Position numbers and translations under genes: made by a program
Notes under the pieces: model-generated
Seen by the model: the letters and a program-made list of their open reading frames with translations, nothing else
Told to the model about the DNA's origin: nothing
Databases searched by the model: none
Shown here: piece after piece, positions 8,211 to 17,400 of the stretch
Numbering within the stretch: the stretch's first letter is position 1
Layout: every line of letters begins with the position of its first letter
NCBI GenBank assembly: GCA_022561145.1
Contig: JADFRS010000008.1
Span: 1 to 49,890, forward strand
Length of the DNA stretch: 49,890 nucleotides
Direction: 5' to 3'
Source: Gemmatimonadota bacterium
GTDB taxonomy: Bacteria > Gemmatimonadota > Gemmatimonadetes > Longimicrobiales > Gaopeijiaceae

Positions 8211-9701
8211 TCAGCCGTCCCCGTAGACGAAACGCTCCACCTCGCCATGCACTCGCGCCACGGTCTCGGCCGAAGGCGGAGTCGAAAATCTCGAGACGAT
8301 CATGCACGTCAGGAAATTGGCTGAAATGGACCAGATGGCGCCGTGCATACCGAAGGGATGGGGCCAGATTACCAAGGTGGCGTAGAGCACGGCCAAGCCC
8401 GCACCGATTCCAGCCAACACGCCGTTCCTCGTCCAGGGTCGGGGGGTCGGAAAGCACACGCCCATCACGCCCGGAAGCAGTTGAAGCGCCCCCGCTCCGG
8501 AAAGCGTCACGAGCGTGACCAGGAGGTCGGACGTGCCCACAGAGAGGATGTATCCCACCACCAGAAGCCCGAGCACGATGAGCCGTCCCACCCGGATGTA
8601 GTGTCGCTCGTCACGGCCGGGTGACACGAACCTTTGGTAGATATCACGCGTGAGCACGGTCATGTTGGCGTGCAGAATCGAGTCCAGGGTGGACATCGCA
8701 GCTGCCGTAGCTCCCGCCAGGATCATGCCGGTCAGCCAAGCTGGTGCATAGGTGAACAGCAGCTCCGGAAAAATCCGATCCGGAACCTCGAGGTCGGGCA
8801 TGACCAGGGCGCCGCCGAGGCCGACCAGCGCGGCGGGGATGTACAGTGTCATCAGAAAGATCGGCGTCGTGGCGCCGAGCCACTTGATCGTGCGGCCCGA
8901 GGCGGCCGTGAAATACCTGATCATCATGTGTGGCTGAAGGATGATTCCGAACGAAAGCGCCACGCTCATCCCGACCCACATTCCCGGTGTGAAAAAACCT
9001 TCCGGACCGGGAAGGCTGAGCAGGTCCGGCCGCTCGGCCACGACCCTCCGCCAAAGCTCGACCGGCCCTCCGAAAAGGCGCTCCGCCAACACGAGTGCTC
9101 CCACCCAGATGGCCACATACATCCAGACCGCCTGAACGACGTCGGTCCAGTACACAGCCCTGAGGCCGCCGGCCATCAGGTAGCCGGCCGCGATCACGAG
9201 GAGGATCGCGGTTCCGACTTCGAAGGAAATCCTCCCCCCGGAGGCCACGGAAACGATGTAACCGAGCCCCTGGGCCTGTACCTGGATGTACAGGATCGTG
9301 AACAGCACGGAGACCAATGCCACGACGACCCTCACGGCATCGCTTTCGTAGAAATCGGCCAACATGTCGGCCGGAGTCATATAACCGAACCGTTTGCCGA
9401 CCGCCCAGATCCGGCTTCCGAGCACGTACGTGATCGCCCCCACGAGAACCGTCCACGTCCCCGCGGCCCAGAAGCCGATTCCGTGGGTGTAAAAGAAACC
9501 GCCGGAACCCAGGAAGGCGAAGGCCGAGTGGAAAGAAGCGACGACGGTCAGGTAGAGCACCACGAATCCGGCCTGCCGGCCATAAAGGAGGAAGTCCTCC
9601 AGATCGCCGGTCATGCGGCGGTTCGCCACTACGCCCAGCACGATGGTGACCAGGAGATACACGAAAATCAGGCTCGTGGAGACGACCCAAGGCTCCACTA
9701 C
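8211..9701 (-). CDS. Sodium:solute symporter (SSS family)
   Basis: A 496-residue integral membrane transporter with about 13 hydrophobic segments. The start is the GTG of 'VEPWVVSTSLIF', which overlaps the stop of the preceding small membrane gene (TAGTG). SSS features include 'GRQAGFVVLYLTVVASFHS' in TM2, 'YMTPADMLADFY' and 'LILAGATAAAMSTLDSILHA'-like sequence around residue 350-370 (seen as 'ILAGATAAAMSTLDSILH'), which contributes to the Na+ site. The pairing with a short DUF3311-type partner is typical of monocarboxylate or amino-acid SSS importers such as MctP. The substrate cannot be assigned from sequence. The longer ORF extending to 9788 runs into the partner gene in another frame. Confidence 0.87.
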   Translation of the reverse strand, partial: VVEPWVVSTSLIFVYLLVTIVLGVVANRRMTGDLEDFLLYGRQAGFVVLYLTVVASFHSAFAFLGSGGFFYTHGIGFWAAGTWTVLVGAITYVLGSRIWAVGKRFGYMTPADMLADFYESDAVRVVVALVSVLFTILYIQVQAQGLGYIVSVASGGRISFEVGTAILLVIAAGYLMAGGLRAVYWTDVVQAVWMYVAIWVGALVLAERLFGGPVELWRRVVAERPDLLSLPGPEGFFTPGMWVGMSVALSFGIILQPHMMIRYFTAASGRTIKWLGATTPIFLMTLYIPAALVGLGGALVMPDLEVPDRIFPELLFTYAPAWLTGMILAGATAAAMSTLDSILHANMTVLTRDIYQRFVSPGRDERHYIRVGRLIVLGLLVVGYILSVGTSDLLVTLVTLSGAGALQLLPGVMGVCFPTPRPWTRNGVLAGIGAGLAVLYATLVIWPHPFGMHGAIWSISANFLTCMIVSRFSTPPSAETVARVHGEVERFVYGDG

Positions 9702-9934
9702 ACGCCCTTCCGCATCGCCCAGATGAGCACGCCGATCATCAGAACGTACACCGCCAGAAGGTAGACATAGAGGAAGGGTATTCCCCACAGCGAGGGCTCG
9801 ATTCGATTGGCCAGCGTGTGCACGATCGGGGGCTGGGCCATGGCCATGAGAATCGCGAACGACACGATGGCCACCCAGCCGGCGTGCGTGCGTGGCAAGT
9901 AATGCGACCGAAATTGGGGCGGCGGCTGACTCAT
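9698..9934 (-). CDS. Small two-helix membrane protein, symporter partner (DUF3311-like)
   Basis: A 78-residue protein 'MSQPPPQFRSHYLPRTHAGW...' with two hydrophobic helices, residues 20-40 and 52-73, ending 'IWAMRKGV'. The start at 9934 was chosen because GAGG lies 8 bases upstream; 'MRP' three codons earlier is possible. It overlaps the symporter start by four bases, so the two are translationally coupled. Proteins of this size and topology regularly precede SSS-family transporters and are thought to be small subunits. The very long minus-strand frame extending to 11887 is an antisense shadow of fhs. Confidence 0.75.
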   Translation of the reverse strand: MSQPPPQFRSHYLPRTHAGWVAIVSFAILMAMAQPPIVHTLANRIEPSLWGIPFLYVYLLAVYVLMIGVLIWAMRKGV

Positions 9935-10111
9935 GGGCCTCATTTGACGGTCTGGCACAGGCCGGCGCAAGGCGTCTGCCGGACGACGTAGCCCTCTCGA
10001 TAAGCGGATGCCCCCACGGGGGTGCCCCATTCGCCGATTAGCCCGTATAATCCTGGCCGCGACAGCCGGCCTCCTACCAGAGGCCATACCGCCACTAGGG
10101 AGGACGGGTTC

Positions 10112-11788
10112 TTGAGCCAAACACCCACAGACATCCAGATCGCACAGTCGGCCGAACTCCGGCCCATCGTCGAGATTGCGGAGACCCTCGGCCTCGGGCC
10201 CGCCGACATCGAAAACTACGGGCACTACAAGGCGAAGGTGCCGCTCGGAGCCTTCCAGAACCACAACGGCCCCAAGGGCAGGCTCGTCCTCGTCACCGCC
10301 ATCAGCCCTACGCCGGCGGGTGAAGGAAAGTCCACCATTTCGGTCGGGCTGGCGGACGCGCTGAATGTGAGAGGGCGCAATCCTGTTCTTTGCCTGCGCG
10401 AGCCGAGCCTCGGACCGGTCTTCGGAATCAAGGGCGGCGCGGCGGGGGGCGGGTACTCGCAGGTGGTTCCGATGGCGGACATCAACCTCCACTTTACGGG
10501 CGACTTCCACGCAATCACGGCCGCGCACGGACTGCTCTCGGCGATGCTCGACAACCACCTCTTCCGGCCGAACGATCTCAACGTCGATCAGCGGCAGATC
10601 GTGTGGCCGCGCGCGGTGGACATGAACGACCGTGCCCTCCGCTCGATCACGATCGGGCTCGGTGGCCGTCTCGGCGGCATTCCCCGCGAGGACCACTTCG
10701 TGATCACCGCCGCATCGGAGATCATGGCGATCTTTTGCTTGGCGGAAGGACTCTCGGATCTCACGAAGCGGCTCGGTGAGATCATCGTGGCTTATACACG
10801 GGACGGCACACCGATCCGCGCCCGGGAGCTGGAGGCGCCCGGCGCCATGACGGTACTCCTCAGAGACGCCATCAACCCCAACCTCGTCCAGACGTTGGGA
10901 AAGACACCCGCCTTCATCCATGGGGGTCCGTTCGCCAACATCGCCCACGGATGCAACTCGCTGATCGCGACCAGGGCCGGTTTGGCGTTCGGCGACATCG
11001 TCGTGACGGAGGCTGGGTTCGGCGCGGACCTTGGCGCGGAAAAGTTTTTCGACATCAAGTGCCGCATCGGCAACCTGGAACCCGAAGCCGTGGTGCTCGT
11101 GGCGACGGTGCGAGCCCTCAAGATGCACGGTGGTGTGAAGAAGGACCTGCTCGCTACCGAGGACGTAGAGGCATTGAAGCGAGGACTTCCGAACCTCGTG
11201 GGACATCTCGAGAACCTGAAGAAGTTCGGGGTGCCAGCCATTGTTGCCGTGAACCGGTTCGCCACCGACACCACCTCGGAGGTGCAGGCCGTCATCGACG
11301 CGTGCAAGGAGATGGGCGTGCAGGCCGTGGAGTCCGACCCGCACAGCCGAACGGCCGAGGGTATGCTCGAGCTCGCCGATGCCGTCACCGACCTGTTGGA
11401 GGCGGGAGGAGCCGCCTACAAGCCGCTGTACCCGCTCGACATGACGCTTCGCGAGAAGATCGAGGTGATCGCCGGGGAGATCTACGGCTCTGACGGAGTC
11501 GAGTTCTTGATCGACGCTGAGAAGTCGATCGAGCGCCTGGAGGGCATCGGCATGGGAGACTCCCCGGTATGCATCGCGAAGACCCAGTACTCGTTCTCGG
11601 ACAACCCGGAGCTGCTGGGCCGGCCTAGTGGGTTCCACATCACGGTGCGGGATGTCATCCCGTCCGCCGGCGCGGGCTTCGTCGTCGCGAAGACCGGTGA
11701 CATCATGACGATGCCGGGGCTGTCGGCACGTCCGGCCGCGAGCGGCATGAGCGTCAAAGACAGCGGCGAGATCGTCGGCTTGGCGTAG
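10112..11788 (+). CDS. fhs: Formate--tetrahydrofolate ligase
   Basis: Catalyses ATP-dependent formation of 10-formyl-THF from formate and THF, in one-carbon metabolism. The protein has 558 residues from the TTG start 'LSQTPTDIQIAQS', which has AGGGAGG about 8 bases upstream and gives the usual family length of ~557; the ATG at 10022 is too far upstream. It contains the nucleotide loop 'TPAGEGKSTISVGLADAL' near residue 67, 'REPSLGPVFGIKGGAAGGGY' near 98 and 'TEAGFGADLGAEKFFDIKC' near 300. The C-terminus ends 'MTMPGLSARPAAS...GEIVGLA'. The stop overlaps the GTG of the PHP protein gene. No other Wood-Ljungdahl gene is in the window. Confidence 0.96.
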   Translation: MSQTPTDIQIAQSAELRPIVEIAETLGLGPADIENYGHYKAKVPLGAFQNHNGPKGRLVLVTAISPTPAGEGKSTISVGLADALNVRGRNPVLCLREPSLGPVFGIKGGAAGGGYSQVVPMADINLHFTGDFHAITAAHGLLSAMLDNHLFRPNDLNVDQRQIVWPRAVDMNDRALRSITIGLGGRLGGIPREDHFVITAASEIMAIFCLAEGLSDLTKRLGEIIVAYTRDGTPIRARELEAPGAMTVLLRDAINPNLVQTLGKTPAFIHGGPFANIAHGCNSLIATRAGLAFGDIVVTEAGFGADLGAEKFFDIKCRIGNLEPEAVVLVATVRALKMHGGVKKDLLATEDVEALKRGLPNLVGHLENLKKFGVPAIVAVNRFATDTTSEVQAVIDACKEMGVQAVESDPHSRTAEGMLELADAVTDLLEAGGAAYKPLYPLDMTLREKIEVIAGEIYGSDGVEFLIDAEKSIERLEGIGMGDSPVCIAKTQYSFSDNPELLGRPSGFHITVRDVIPSAGAGFVVAKTGDIMTMPGLSARPAASGMSVKDSGEIVGLA

Positions 11789-12969
11789 TGGCCCGTCGCG
11801 TCCTGGTGGCCGGGGGCGCCTTCGCCGCCCTGGCTCTGGCCACGGCTGTACTGGCGGCCCTTCGGACGCATGAACCCTTCGGCGCACCGACGGCCCCCGC
11901 CCAATCCGAGTGGGTCGGCGTAGTTCACGTTCACACCGTGCATTCCGACGGTGGGGGCACGCTGGACGACGTGGCCGCCGCGGCCCGCGAAGCGCACTTG
12001 GACTTCGTCGTCGTAACCGATCACAACGTCTGGGCCGGGCAACGCTGGCAGTACCGCGAGGGGTCCCTCCTCATCATCGGCGAGGAGGTGCGTGTGCCGG
12101 GAGGGCATCTCTTGGTGATCGACGGGGAGGATCCTCGCGGGCGGGCCCCGGAATGGCCCGAGAGCATGCTCGCCGACCGGCCACGCCCCGACCCCGCCAT
12201 CGCTGCCGGCGACGCCCTGCGCGTGGTGGCTCACCCCCAAGGACCGGGACGCCCGTGGCTGATCTGGGACGTCCGGCATTTCGAAGCCATGGAGATCTGG
12301 AACTGGGACACCGACTGGAGGAACGACTCCCCATGGGACTGGCTGCGGGCGCTGCCACTGCTCCCATTCGAGCCCACCTCCGCCTTGGCCAGGCTGGTGG
12401 ACCGGCCGGACTCCTCGCTGGCGCGTTGGGACGCCCTGCTGTCGGAGGCGCCGATCGCCGCTATCTGCTCGGTGGATGCCCACGCCCGGGTCGCGCTCAC
12501 CAAAAACCGTTTCCTGCCCTTCCCGGCCTATCGCCACCTCTTCAAGCTCGTCCGGCAACACGTGCTCCTGGACGGGAACCCAACGGGTGACCCGGACCAC
12601 GACGGAGACCTCGTCGTCGAAGCCCTGCGGGGCGGCCGCGGGTACTGCGGATTCGACGGAATCGCCGATGCTCACGGGCTCTCGGTCGAAGTCGAGTCGG
12701 GCGGAACGGTGGCCGGTCTAGGCCAGCGGGTGGTCTGGGCGGACGGAGCTAGGTTGCGGGTGGCGCTTCCGGCGATCGGCGAGCCGACCACGTTGACCGT
12801 CTTCCGAGATGGTGTGGTCATTCGCGAGACGAGCGAAGCTACTCTCGACCTCGAGCTGTTTGGCCCGGGCGTCTACCGCATCGAGGCCGCCGTCCGGCCG
12901 GAAGCGCTGTCCCGGTCGCTGCCTTGGATCTTCGCAAACCCGGTCTTCGTGGACGCGCCGGGGGGCTGA
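11788..12969 (+). CDS. Exported PHP-domain metal-dependent hydrolase
   Basis: A 393-residue protein starting with GTG inside the fhs stop (TAGTG). Residues 1-25 'ARRVLVAGGAFAALALATA' form a signal peptide or anchor, so it acts outside the cytoplasm. The PHP (polymerase and histidinol phosphatase) fold begins at 'VHVHTVHSDGGGTLDDV' near residue 47 (metal-binding HxH), with 'VVVTDHNVW' near 75, 'GEEVRVPGGHLLVI' near 97, 'VVAHPQG' near 149 and 'CSVDAHAR' near 228 supplying further metal ligands. A C-terminal beta-rich segment (about 290-390) follows. The activity is most likely phosphoesterase or amidohydrolase-like; the substrate is unknown. Coupling to fhs looks positional rather than functional. 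Confidence 0.8.
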   Translation: MARRVLVAGGAFAALALATAVLAALRTHEPFGAPTAPAQSEWVGVVHVHTVHSDGGGTLDDVAAAAREAHLDFVVVTDHNVWAGQRWQYREGSLLIIGEEVRVPGGHLLVIDGEDPRGRAPEWPESMLADRPRPDPAIAAGDALRVVAHPQGPGRPWLIWDVRHFEAMEIWNWDTDWRNDSPWDWLRALPLLPFEPTSALARLVDRPDSSLARWDALLSEAPIAAICSVDAHARVALTKNRFLPFPAYRHLFKLVRQHVLLDGNPTGDPDHDGDLVVEALRGGRGYCGFDGIADAHGLSVEVESGGTVAGLGQRVVWADGARLRVALPAIGEPTTLTVFRDGVVIRETSEATLDLELFGPGVYRIEAAVRPEALSRSLPWIFANPVFVDAPGG

Positions 12970-13072
12970 CGACCCCTTCGCCCTTGCCGGCGAACGTTCA
13001 CTTTGGCAGGAAGTGTCATCGTCAAGGGACAACTTCCTCACTGCCACACCGAGACCGGCTCAGCATCCTGTT

Positions 13073-13099
13073 ACGACAATCCACGCAAGATACTGTCGT
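13073..13099. promoter_or_regulatory. Inverted repeat upstream of the sigma-54 promoter
   Basis: ACGACA at 13073-13078 and its exact complement TGTCGT at 13094-13099 form a dyad with 15 bases between. Its centre lies about 70 bases before the predicted start of transcription, so it could be an enhancer-binding-protein site. This is inferred from position only. Confidence 0.35.
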
Positions 13100-13128
13100 T
13101 GAATCACTTGCACGGATTCTATCTGGTA

Positions 13129-13144
13129 TGGCACGCCTCATGCT
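13129..13144 (+). promoter_or_regulatory. Sigma-54 (RpoN) type -24/-12 promoter
   Basis: TGGCACGCCTCATGCT matches the consensus TGGCACG-N4-TTGCW with one mismatch (A for T at the twelfth base), and the GG and GC elements have exact spacing. It lies 64 bases before the ATG of a 36-residue membrane peptide and points toward it. Confidence 0.65.
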
Positions 13145-13208
13145 TAGGAGTATTCCCGTAGCGCATTGCAATAGAGAATTCAGTGAGTCGATAGAAGGGA
13201 ATCGGACA

Positions 13209-13319
13209 ATGGTGTCATTGAGCTTTGACCGCAGTGAGGTGTGGGGAGCGGTGAGAACAGGGCTGGTGGTGCTTTCCTATGTGGCTATTTTCCTCGGGTA
13301 CATGCTCGGGGGCGCTTAG
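13209..13319 (+). CDS. 36-residue single-span membrane peptide
   Basis: ATG at 13209 has GAAGGGA about 9 bases upstream and opens a frame ending at a TAG at 13319. The product starts 'MVSLSFDRSEVWGAVRTGLV' and ends in one hydrophobic helix, 'VLSYVAIFLGYMLGGA'. Length and layout (short charged head, one membrane span) resemble small regulatory or assembly peptides of membrane complexes, but I do not recognise a family. A near-consensus sigma-54 promoter lies 64 bases upstream, which argues that it is a real, regulated gene. A longer ORF starting at 12924 in the same frame has no supporting start site and reads through the promoter. Confidence 0.55.
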   Translation: MVSLSFDRSEVWGAVRTGLVVLSYVAIFLGYMLGGA

Positions 13320-13340
13320 GTCGTCGGGTACTCCCGCCTG

Positions 13341-13425
13341 CCTGACAAATCGGCATCCCACCCGCCTGACAATTCGGCGTCCCGCCAAAACGGCGGGCCC
13401 AGATACTGCACTGCCATATTGGCGG
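13341..13425. repeat. Four tandem imperfect dyads (TGMCA-N3-YGGCR)
   Basis: Four related sites occur within 85 bases: CCTGACAAATCGGCAT (13341), CCTGACAATTCGGCGT (13365), CCCGCCAAAACGGCGGG (13381) and ACTGCCATATTGGCGGC (13410). The shared pattern is TG(A/C)CA, three or four A/T-rich bases, then (T/C)GGC, approximately self-complementary. They lie between the small membrane peptide and the Lrp-like gene. A cluster of operator half-sites for a dimeric regulator is the simplest reading; I cannot name the regulator. Confidence 0.5.
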
Positions 13426-13461
13426 CTTTCCCAGTACTGACAGCCTCAGAGTGTAATTGCG

Positions 13462-13480
13462 GGGCTCGCGAAGCGAGCCC
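13462..13480. terminator. Perfect 8-bp hairpin with GAA loop
   Basis: GGGCTCGC-GAA-GCGAGCCC lies 58 bases before the Lrp-like gene. It has no T run, so it may be a weak terminator or an RNA structure in the leader. Confidence 0.4.
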
Positions 13481-13537
13481 GAGACTGCCATTATCCCCCA
13501 TGCACCACCATTCACGCCAGGATCCGGAGTCGAAGCG

Positions 13538-13783
13538 ATGCATGCTGTGTTCGTGATGATCAAATGCGAGCTGGGTACGTCCTACGAGGTGGCGGCGCAT
13601 ATCGCCGACAACATCGAGGAAACCTCCGAGCTCTACTCCGTGTCGGGAGATTACGACCTGTTGGCCAAGTTTCACGTCGGAGACGATGACGATGTGGGAC
13701 ATTTCGTGTGTGATCGCCTGCATAAGACCCCTCACCTGAGGGATACCTTCACGCTCGACACCTTCAACGCCTTTACGGTCTAG
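13538..13783 (+). CDS. Stand-alone Lrp/AsnC ligand-binding (RAM) domain protein
   Basis: An 81-residue protein beginning 'MHAVFVMIKCELGTSYEVAA' with GGAG about 9 bases upstream. The whole length is the alpha-beta sandwich of the AsnC_trans_reg domain: 'SVSGDYDLLAKFHVGDDDDV' in the middle (G-D-Y-D-hydrophobic is the family core) and 'RDTFTLDTFNAFTV' at the end. There is no helix-turn-helix, so it cannot bind DNA as Lrp does. Such SARD-type proteins can bind amino acids, modulate full-length Lrp regulators or act as enzyme partners. The tandem dyads just upstream may control it. The target is unknown. Confidence 0.8.
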   Translation: MHAVFVMIKCELGTSYEVAAHIADNIEETSELYSVSGDYDLLAKFHVGDDDDVGHFVCDRLHKTPHLRDTFTLDTFNAFTV

Positions 13784-13882
13784 GTCTGGTGTCGAGTCAC
13801 CGCTCGGTAGGTGTCACGGAACCACACCCTCGAACGTGTGATTCTACAGGAGCACCGCCGACCACGGTCGGAGGCGCGTTCG

Positions 13883-13901
13883 CTCCCCGTATCGCGGGGA
13901 G
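13883..13901. terminator. Hairpin upstream of a lipoprotein gene
   Basis: CTCCCCG pairs with CGGGGAG around a 5-base loop (TATCG), preceded by a second small hairpin (CCGACC-A-CGGTCGG). They lie between the Lrp-like gene and the next gene. The following bases are A-rich on the plus strand, not T-rich, so termination is uncertain. Confidence 0.35.
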
Positions 13902-13935
13902 GCCGAGGAAAATAATGAGAGCGTGGAGGACATAA

Positions 13936-14457
13936 ATGTTGGCTGTACGGCGGGATCCAACGAAGCGCATACGAGGCTCGAGGGCGTGGCTCCTCCTGTG
14001 GAGTGTTGCGCTGGTCTCCGGATGTGGAGCCGGCTCGGTTGGTCCAAACGACGACTTCGATGAGGTGGCCTACGGAAACCTCATCTACCGGGCGAAGCAA
14101 GTGACCATCGCCGAGTCCTTTCCGATTCAGATCGGGGTGACCGTGTCCGTGCGGAACCAAACGGCCTCGACCCAATCCGTCACCTTCCCGGACGGGTGTG
14201 TGGTCCTGATGCGCGCCTACCGTGACGATCCGGCACCCGTGTGGGACATGGCTACGGGGCTGGCGTGTACGCTCGCGCTGGTGCAGCGCGACTTGGAGCC
14301 CGGCGAGGAAATCGAGTTTGGCGCTGGATTGGTGAGCGCAGCGACGATCCTCGGCGGCGCCCTGCCCTCGGGACAGTACCGGATGACCGCCTATCTCCGC
14401 CCCGGCGGTGACATCGTCGAGTTGGAGATGGGCCTAATCGACTTGGCTCAGCCTTAG
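13936..14457 (+). CDS. Predicted lipoprotein with BsuPI-like domain
   Basis: A 173-residue protein with a ribosome site GTGGAGGAC about 6 bases before ATG. The N-terminus has a basic stretch, a hydrophobic helix 'AWLLLWSVALVSG' and a lipobox 'LVSGC' with the acylated Cys near residue 31. The mature part is beta-rich: 'IGVTVSVRNQTASTQSVTFP' near 66 and 'GCVVLMRAYRDDPAPVWDM' near 90, then 'LEPGEEIEFG'. This layout resembles BsuPI (intracellular proteinase inhibitor) immunoglobulin-like domains. It stands alone on the plus strand, converging with the efflux operon. Domain assignment is by pattern only; the role is unknown. Confidence 0.6.
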   Translation: MLAVRRDPTKRIRGSRAWLLLWSVALVSGCGAGSVGPNDDFDEVAYGNLIYRAKQVTIAESFPIQIGVTVSVRNQTASTQSVTFPDGCVVLMRAYRDDPAPVWDMATGLACTLALVQRDLEPGEEIEFGAGLVSAATILGGALPSGQYRMTAYLRPGGDIVELEMGLIDLAQP

Positions 14458-14497
14458 AGCTCGCCTTGCGCCTCGGCAGCCCGTTGATCGGATGGCT

Positions 14498-17400
14498 CTA
14501 TGGACTCGCATCCACCTGCCTCCTCCTCCACAGGTAGTACAGTACCGGGATTACCACCAATGTGAGCATGGTCGATGTGACCATGCCCCCTATCATCGGT
14601 GCGGCGATCCTCTGCATTACGGACGCGCCGGTCCCGCGGGCCCACATGAGCGGTAGCAGCCCAGCCACGATCGCCACCACCGTCATGAGTTTCGGCCGCA
14701 CCCTCGCGACCGCGCCGTGGTTGATCGCAGCAATCAACCCGTCGAGCGTGACGCTCCCGCCCGCCACGGTCTTTTCCCACGCCTGGTCCAGGTACAGGAG
14801 CATCACAACGCCGGTCTGGGCCGCGAGACCTCCAAGCCCGATGAACCCCACGGCTACCGCCACGGAAAGGTTGTAGTCGAGCAGCCACATGAGCCAGACA
14901 CCCCCGACGAGGGCAAAGGGCAGCGAGAGCATGACGATTCCCACTTCGACCACATTGCGAAAATTGAAGTAGAGGAGAAGGGCGATGATGCCGAGGGTGA
15001 TCGGCACGACCACAGTGAGCCGGGCCTTCACCCTCTGAATGGATTCGTACTGTCCACTCCACTGGAGGCGGTACCCTGCCGGGAGCGCGAGTTGCTCATC
15101 CACCAGTCGTTGTGCCTCATTCACATAGCTCCCGACATCACGATTCCGAACATCGATGAATACGATCCCCACGAGTTGCCCGTTCTCACTCTTGATGACG
15201 GGAGGGCCGGCGCTGAATCCCACGGTGGCCAACTGGGTCAAGGGGACCTGAGCGCCGGAGGGCGTGCCCACCAAAACCTGACGAAGGCGGAACGGATCAT
15301 CCCGGAACTCGCGCGCATAGCGAACCTGCACGGGGTAGCGCTCCCGACCTTTGACGATGGTCGTGACGTTCCGGCCACCTAGGGCCGTTGCCACGACGGC
15401 CTGCACATCCCCCACGGACAGTCCATATCGACCTATGGCTTCCCGATCCGGTTCGATGTCCAGATAACGTCCGCCAAAGGACCGCTCGGCGAAGATACTG
15501 GCGGTCCCATCCATCGGTGCCAGCAATTTCTCGATCTGCGCGCCTACGGACTGAATGACCGAGAGGTCGGGGCCGAAGATCTTCACACCCAAGGTCGTCC
15601 TGATCCCGGTCGCTTGCATGTCGGTGCGGTTCTTGATGGGCATGGTCCAACTGTTGACCAATCCGGTGAAACGCAGCTCCCGGTCCATCTTGGCGATCAA
15701 TTCCTCTTGGGATAGCCTCTCCGGCCACTCCTTCGGGTCCTTGAGATTGACGATGGTCTCCACCATCGAGATCGGAGCTGGATCTGTGGCCGAGTCGGCG
15801 CGTCCCGCCTTGCCCCACACGGATTCCACCTCCGGGAAGCTCATGAGAATGCTGTCCTGGCGTTGGAGGAGTCGCCGCTGCTGGGCGATGGAGATTCCCG
15901 GAATCGAGTTCGGCATGTACATCAGCGAGCCCTCATCCAGGGGCGGCATGAACTCACTCCCCAGGCGTGCAAGCGGCCAAAGAGTCCCCGCCAATACGAT
16001 CAGGGACGTCACCAACACCGCTCCCCGATGTGCGAGGGCCCAGTTCAGGACGGGCCGGTAGACCCAGATCGCGAAGCGGCTGACCGGATTCTCCGATTCG
16101 GGCCGAATGGGCCCACGGATGAAGAAGCCCATGAGCACCGGAATCGCGGTGATGGACAGTAGCGCAGCCGCCGCCATGGCCAAGGTCTTGGTCACAGCCA
16201 AAGGCCTGAACAGGCGGCCCTCCTCCGCCTGTAACGCGAAAATGGGAGCGAAGGATAGCGTAATGATGAGAAGTGACACGAAGAGCGCCGGACCCACCTC
16301 TCGCGTCGACTCCACGACCACATCCCATCGTGAGCGTTCCGGGTGCATTTCGATGTGCTTGTGCATGTTCTCGATCATGACGATCGCGGCGTCGATCATC
16401 GCCCCGATCGCGATGGCGATCCCGCCGAGCGACATGATGTTCGCGTTCACGCCCAGGACACGGGTCCCCGCAAGAGCGAGGCCGATACCGAGCGGGAGGA
16501 TCGCGATCGCCACAGCGGCGCTGCGAGCGTGCAGCAAGAAGACCAAGCAAACGAGGCCCACGATGATCGACTCTTCTATCAGCGTCCGAATCAGCGTGTC
16601 CGTAGCGCGCCGGATGAGGGCGGAGCGGTCGTACGTCGTGACGATACGTACTCCGGGCGGTAGGCCGGAACTGATCTCCTCGATCCTTTCCTTGACGCCG
16701 TTGATAACCCGGAGGGCATTCTCGCCATACCGCATGATGACCACCCCCCCAACAGCCTCACCGCGTCCATTCAATTCGGCGAGTCCCAACCGCATGTCGG
16801 GTCCGATCGTGACGGTAGCGACATCGCGAATCCGGACGGGCGTGCCGGTGCGCCCAATACCTACGGTCAACTCAGCGATGTCCCCCACGCCCTTGAGGTA
16901 CCCTACTCCGCGGACCATGTAGTCGCCTCCGGCGATCTCGATCGTCCGGCCGCCCACGTCCCGGTTGGATGTCTCGATTGTCCGGACCACATCGTTCGAT
17001 TCGACTCCGAAGGCCAAGAGTCTGGCTGGGTCGAGGATGACCTGGTACTGCCGAACGAAGCCGCCGATACTGGCCACCTCAGACACTCCCGGAACGCTCT
17101 GCAGTTCGAAGCGGACGTGCCAATCCTGGAGGGAGCGGAGCTCGTCCAGGCTGTACCCGTCACCGATCAGCGCGTACTGGAAGACCCACCCGACCCCGGT
17201 CGCGTCCGGACCCAGTTCGGGCCGAACACCCTCGGGCAGCGCATCGGATGAGGAATTGAGGTACTCGAGTACTCGGCTCCGAGCCCAGTAAAGGTCGGTG
17301 CCCTCCTCGAACAATACGTACACGAACGAGAGGCCAAACATGGATTGGCCACGAACGACTTCGGCCTCTGGAACGGCCAGGAGTGCCGTAACGAGAGGAT

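Noticed and set aside
9698-11887. 729-codon minus-strand frame
   Set aside because: Only the last 78 codons look like protein (membrane partner of the symporter). The rest is antisense to fhs, a well-conserved gene, and has shadow-like Arg/Gly/Asp-rich composition.
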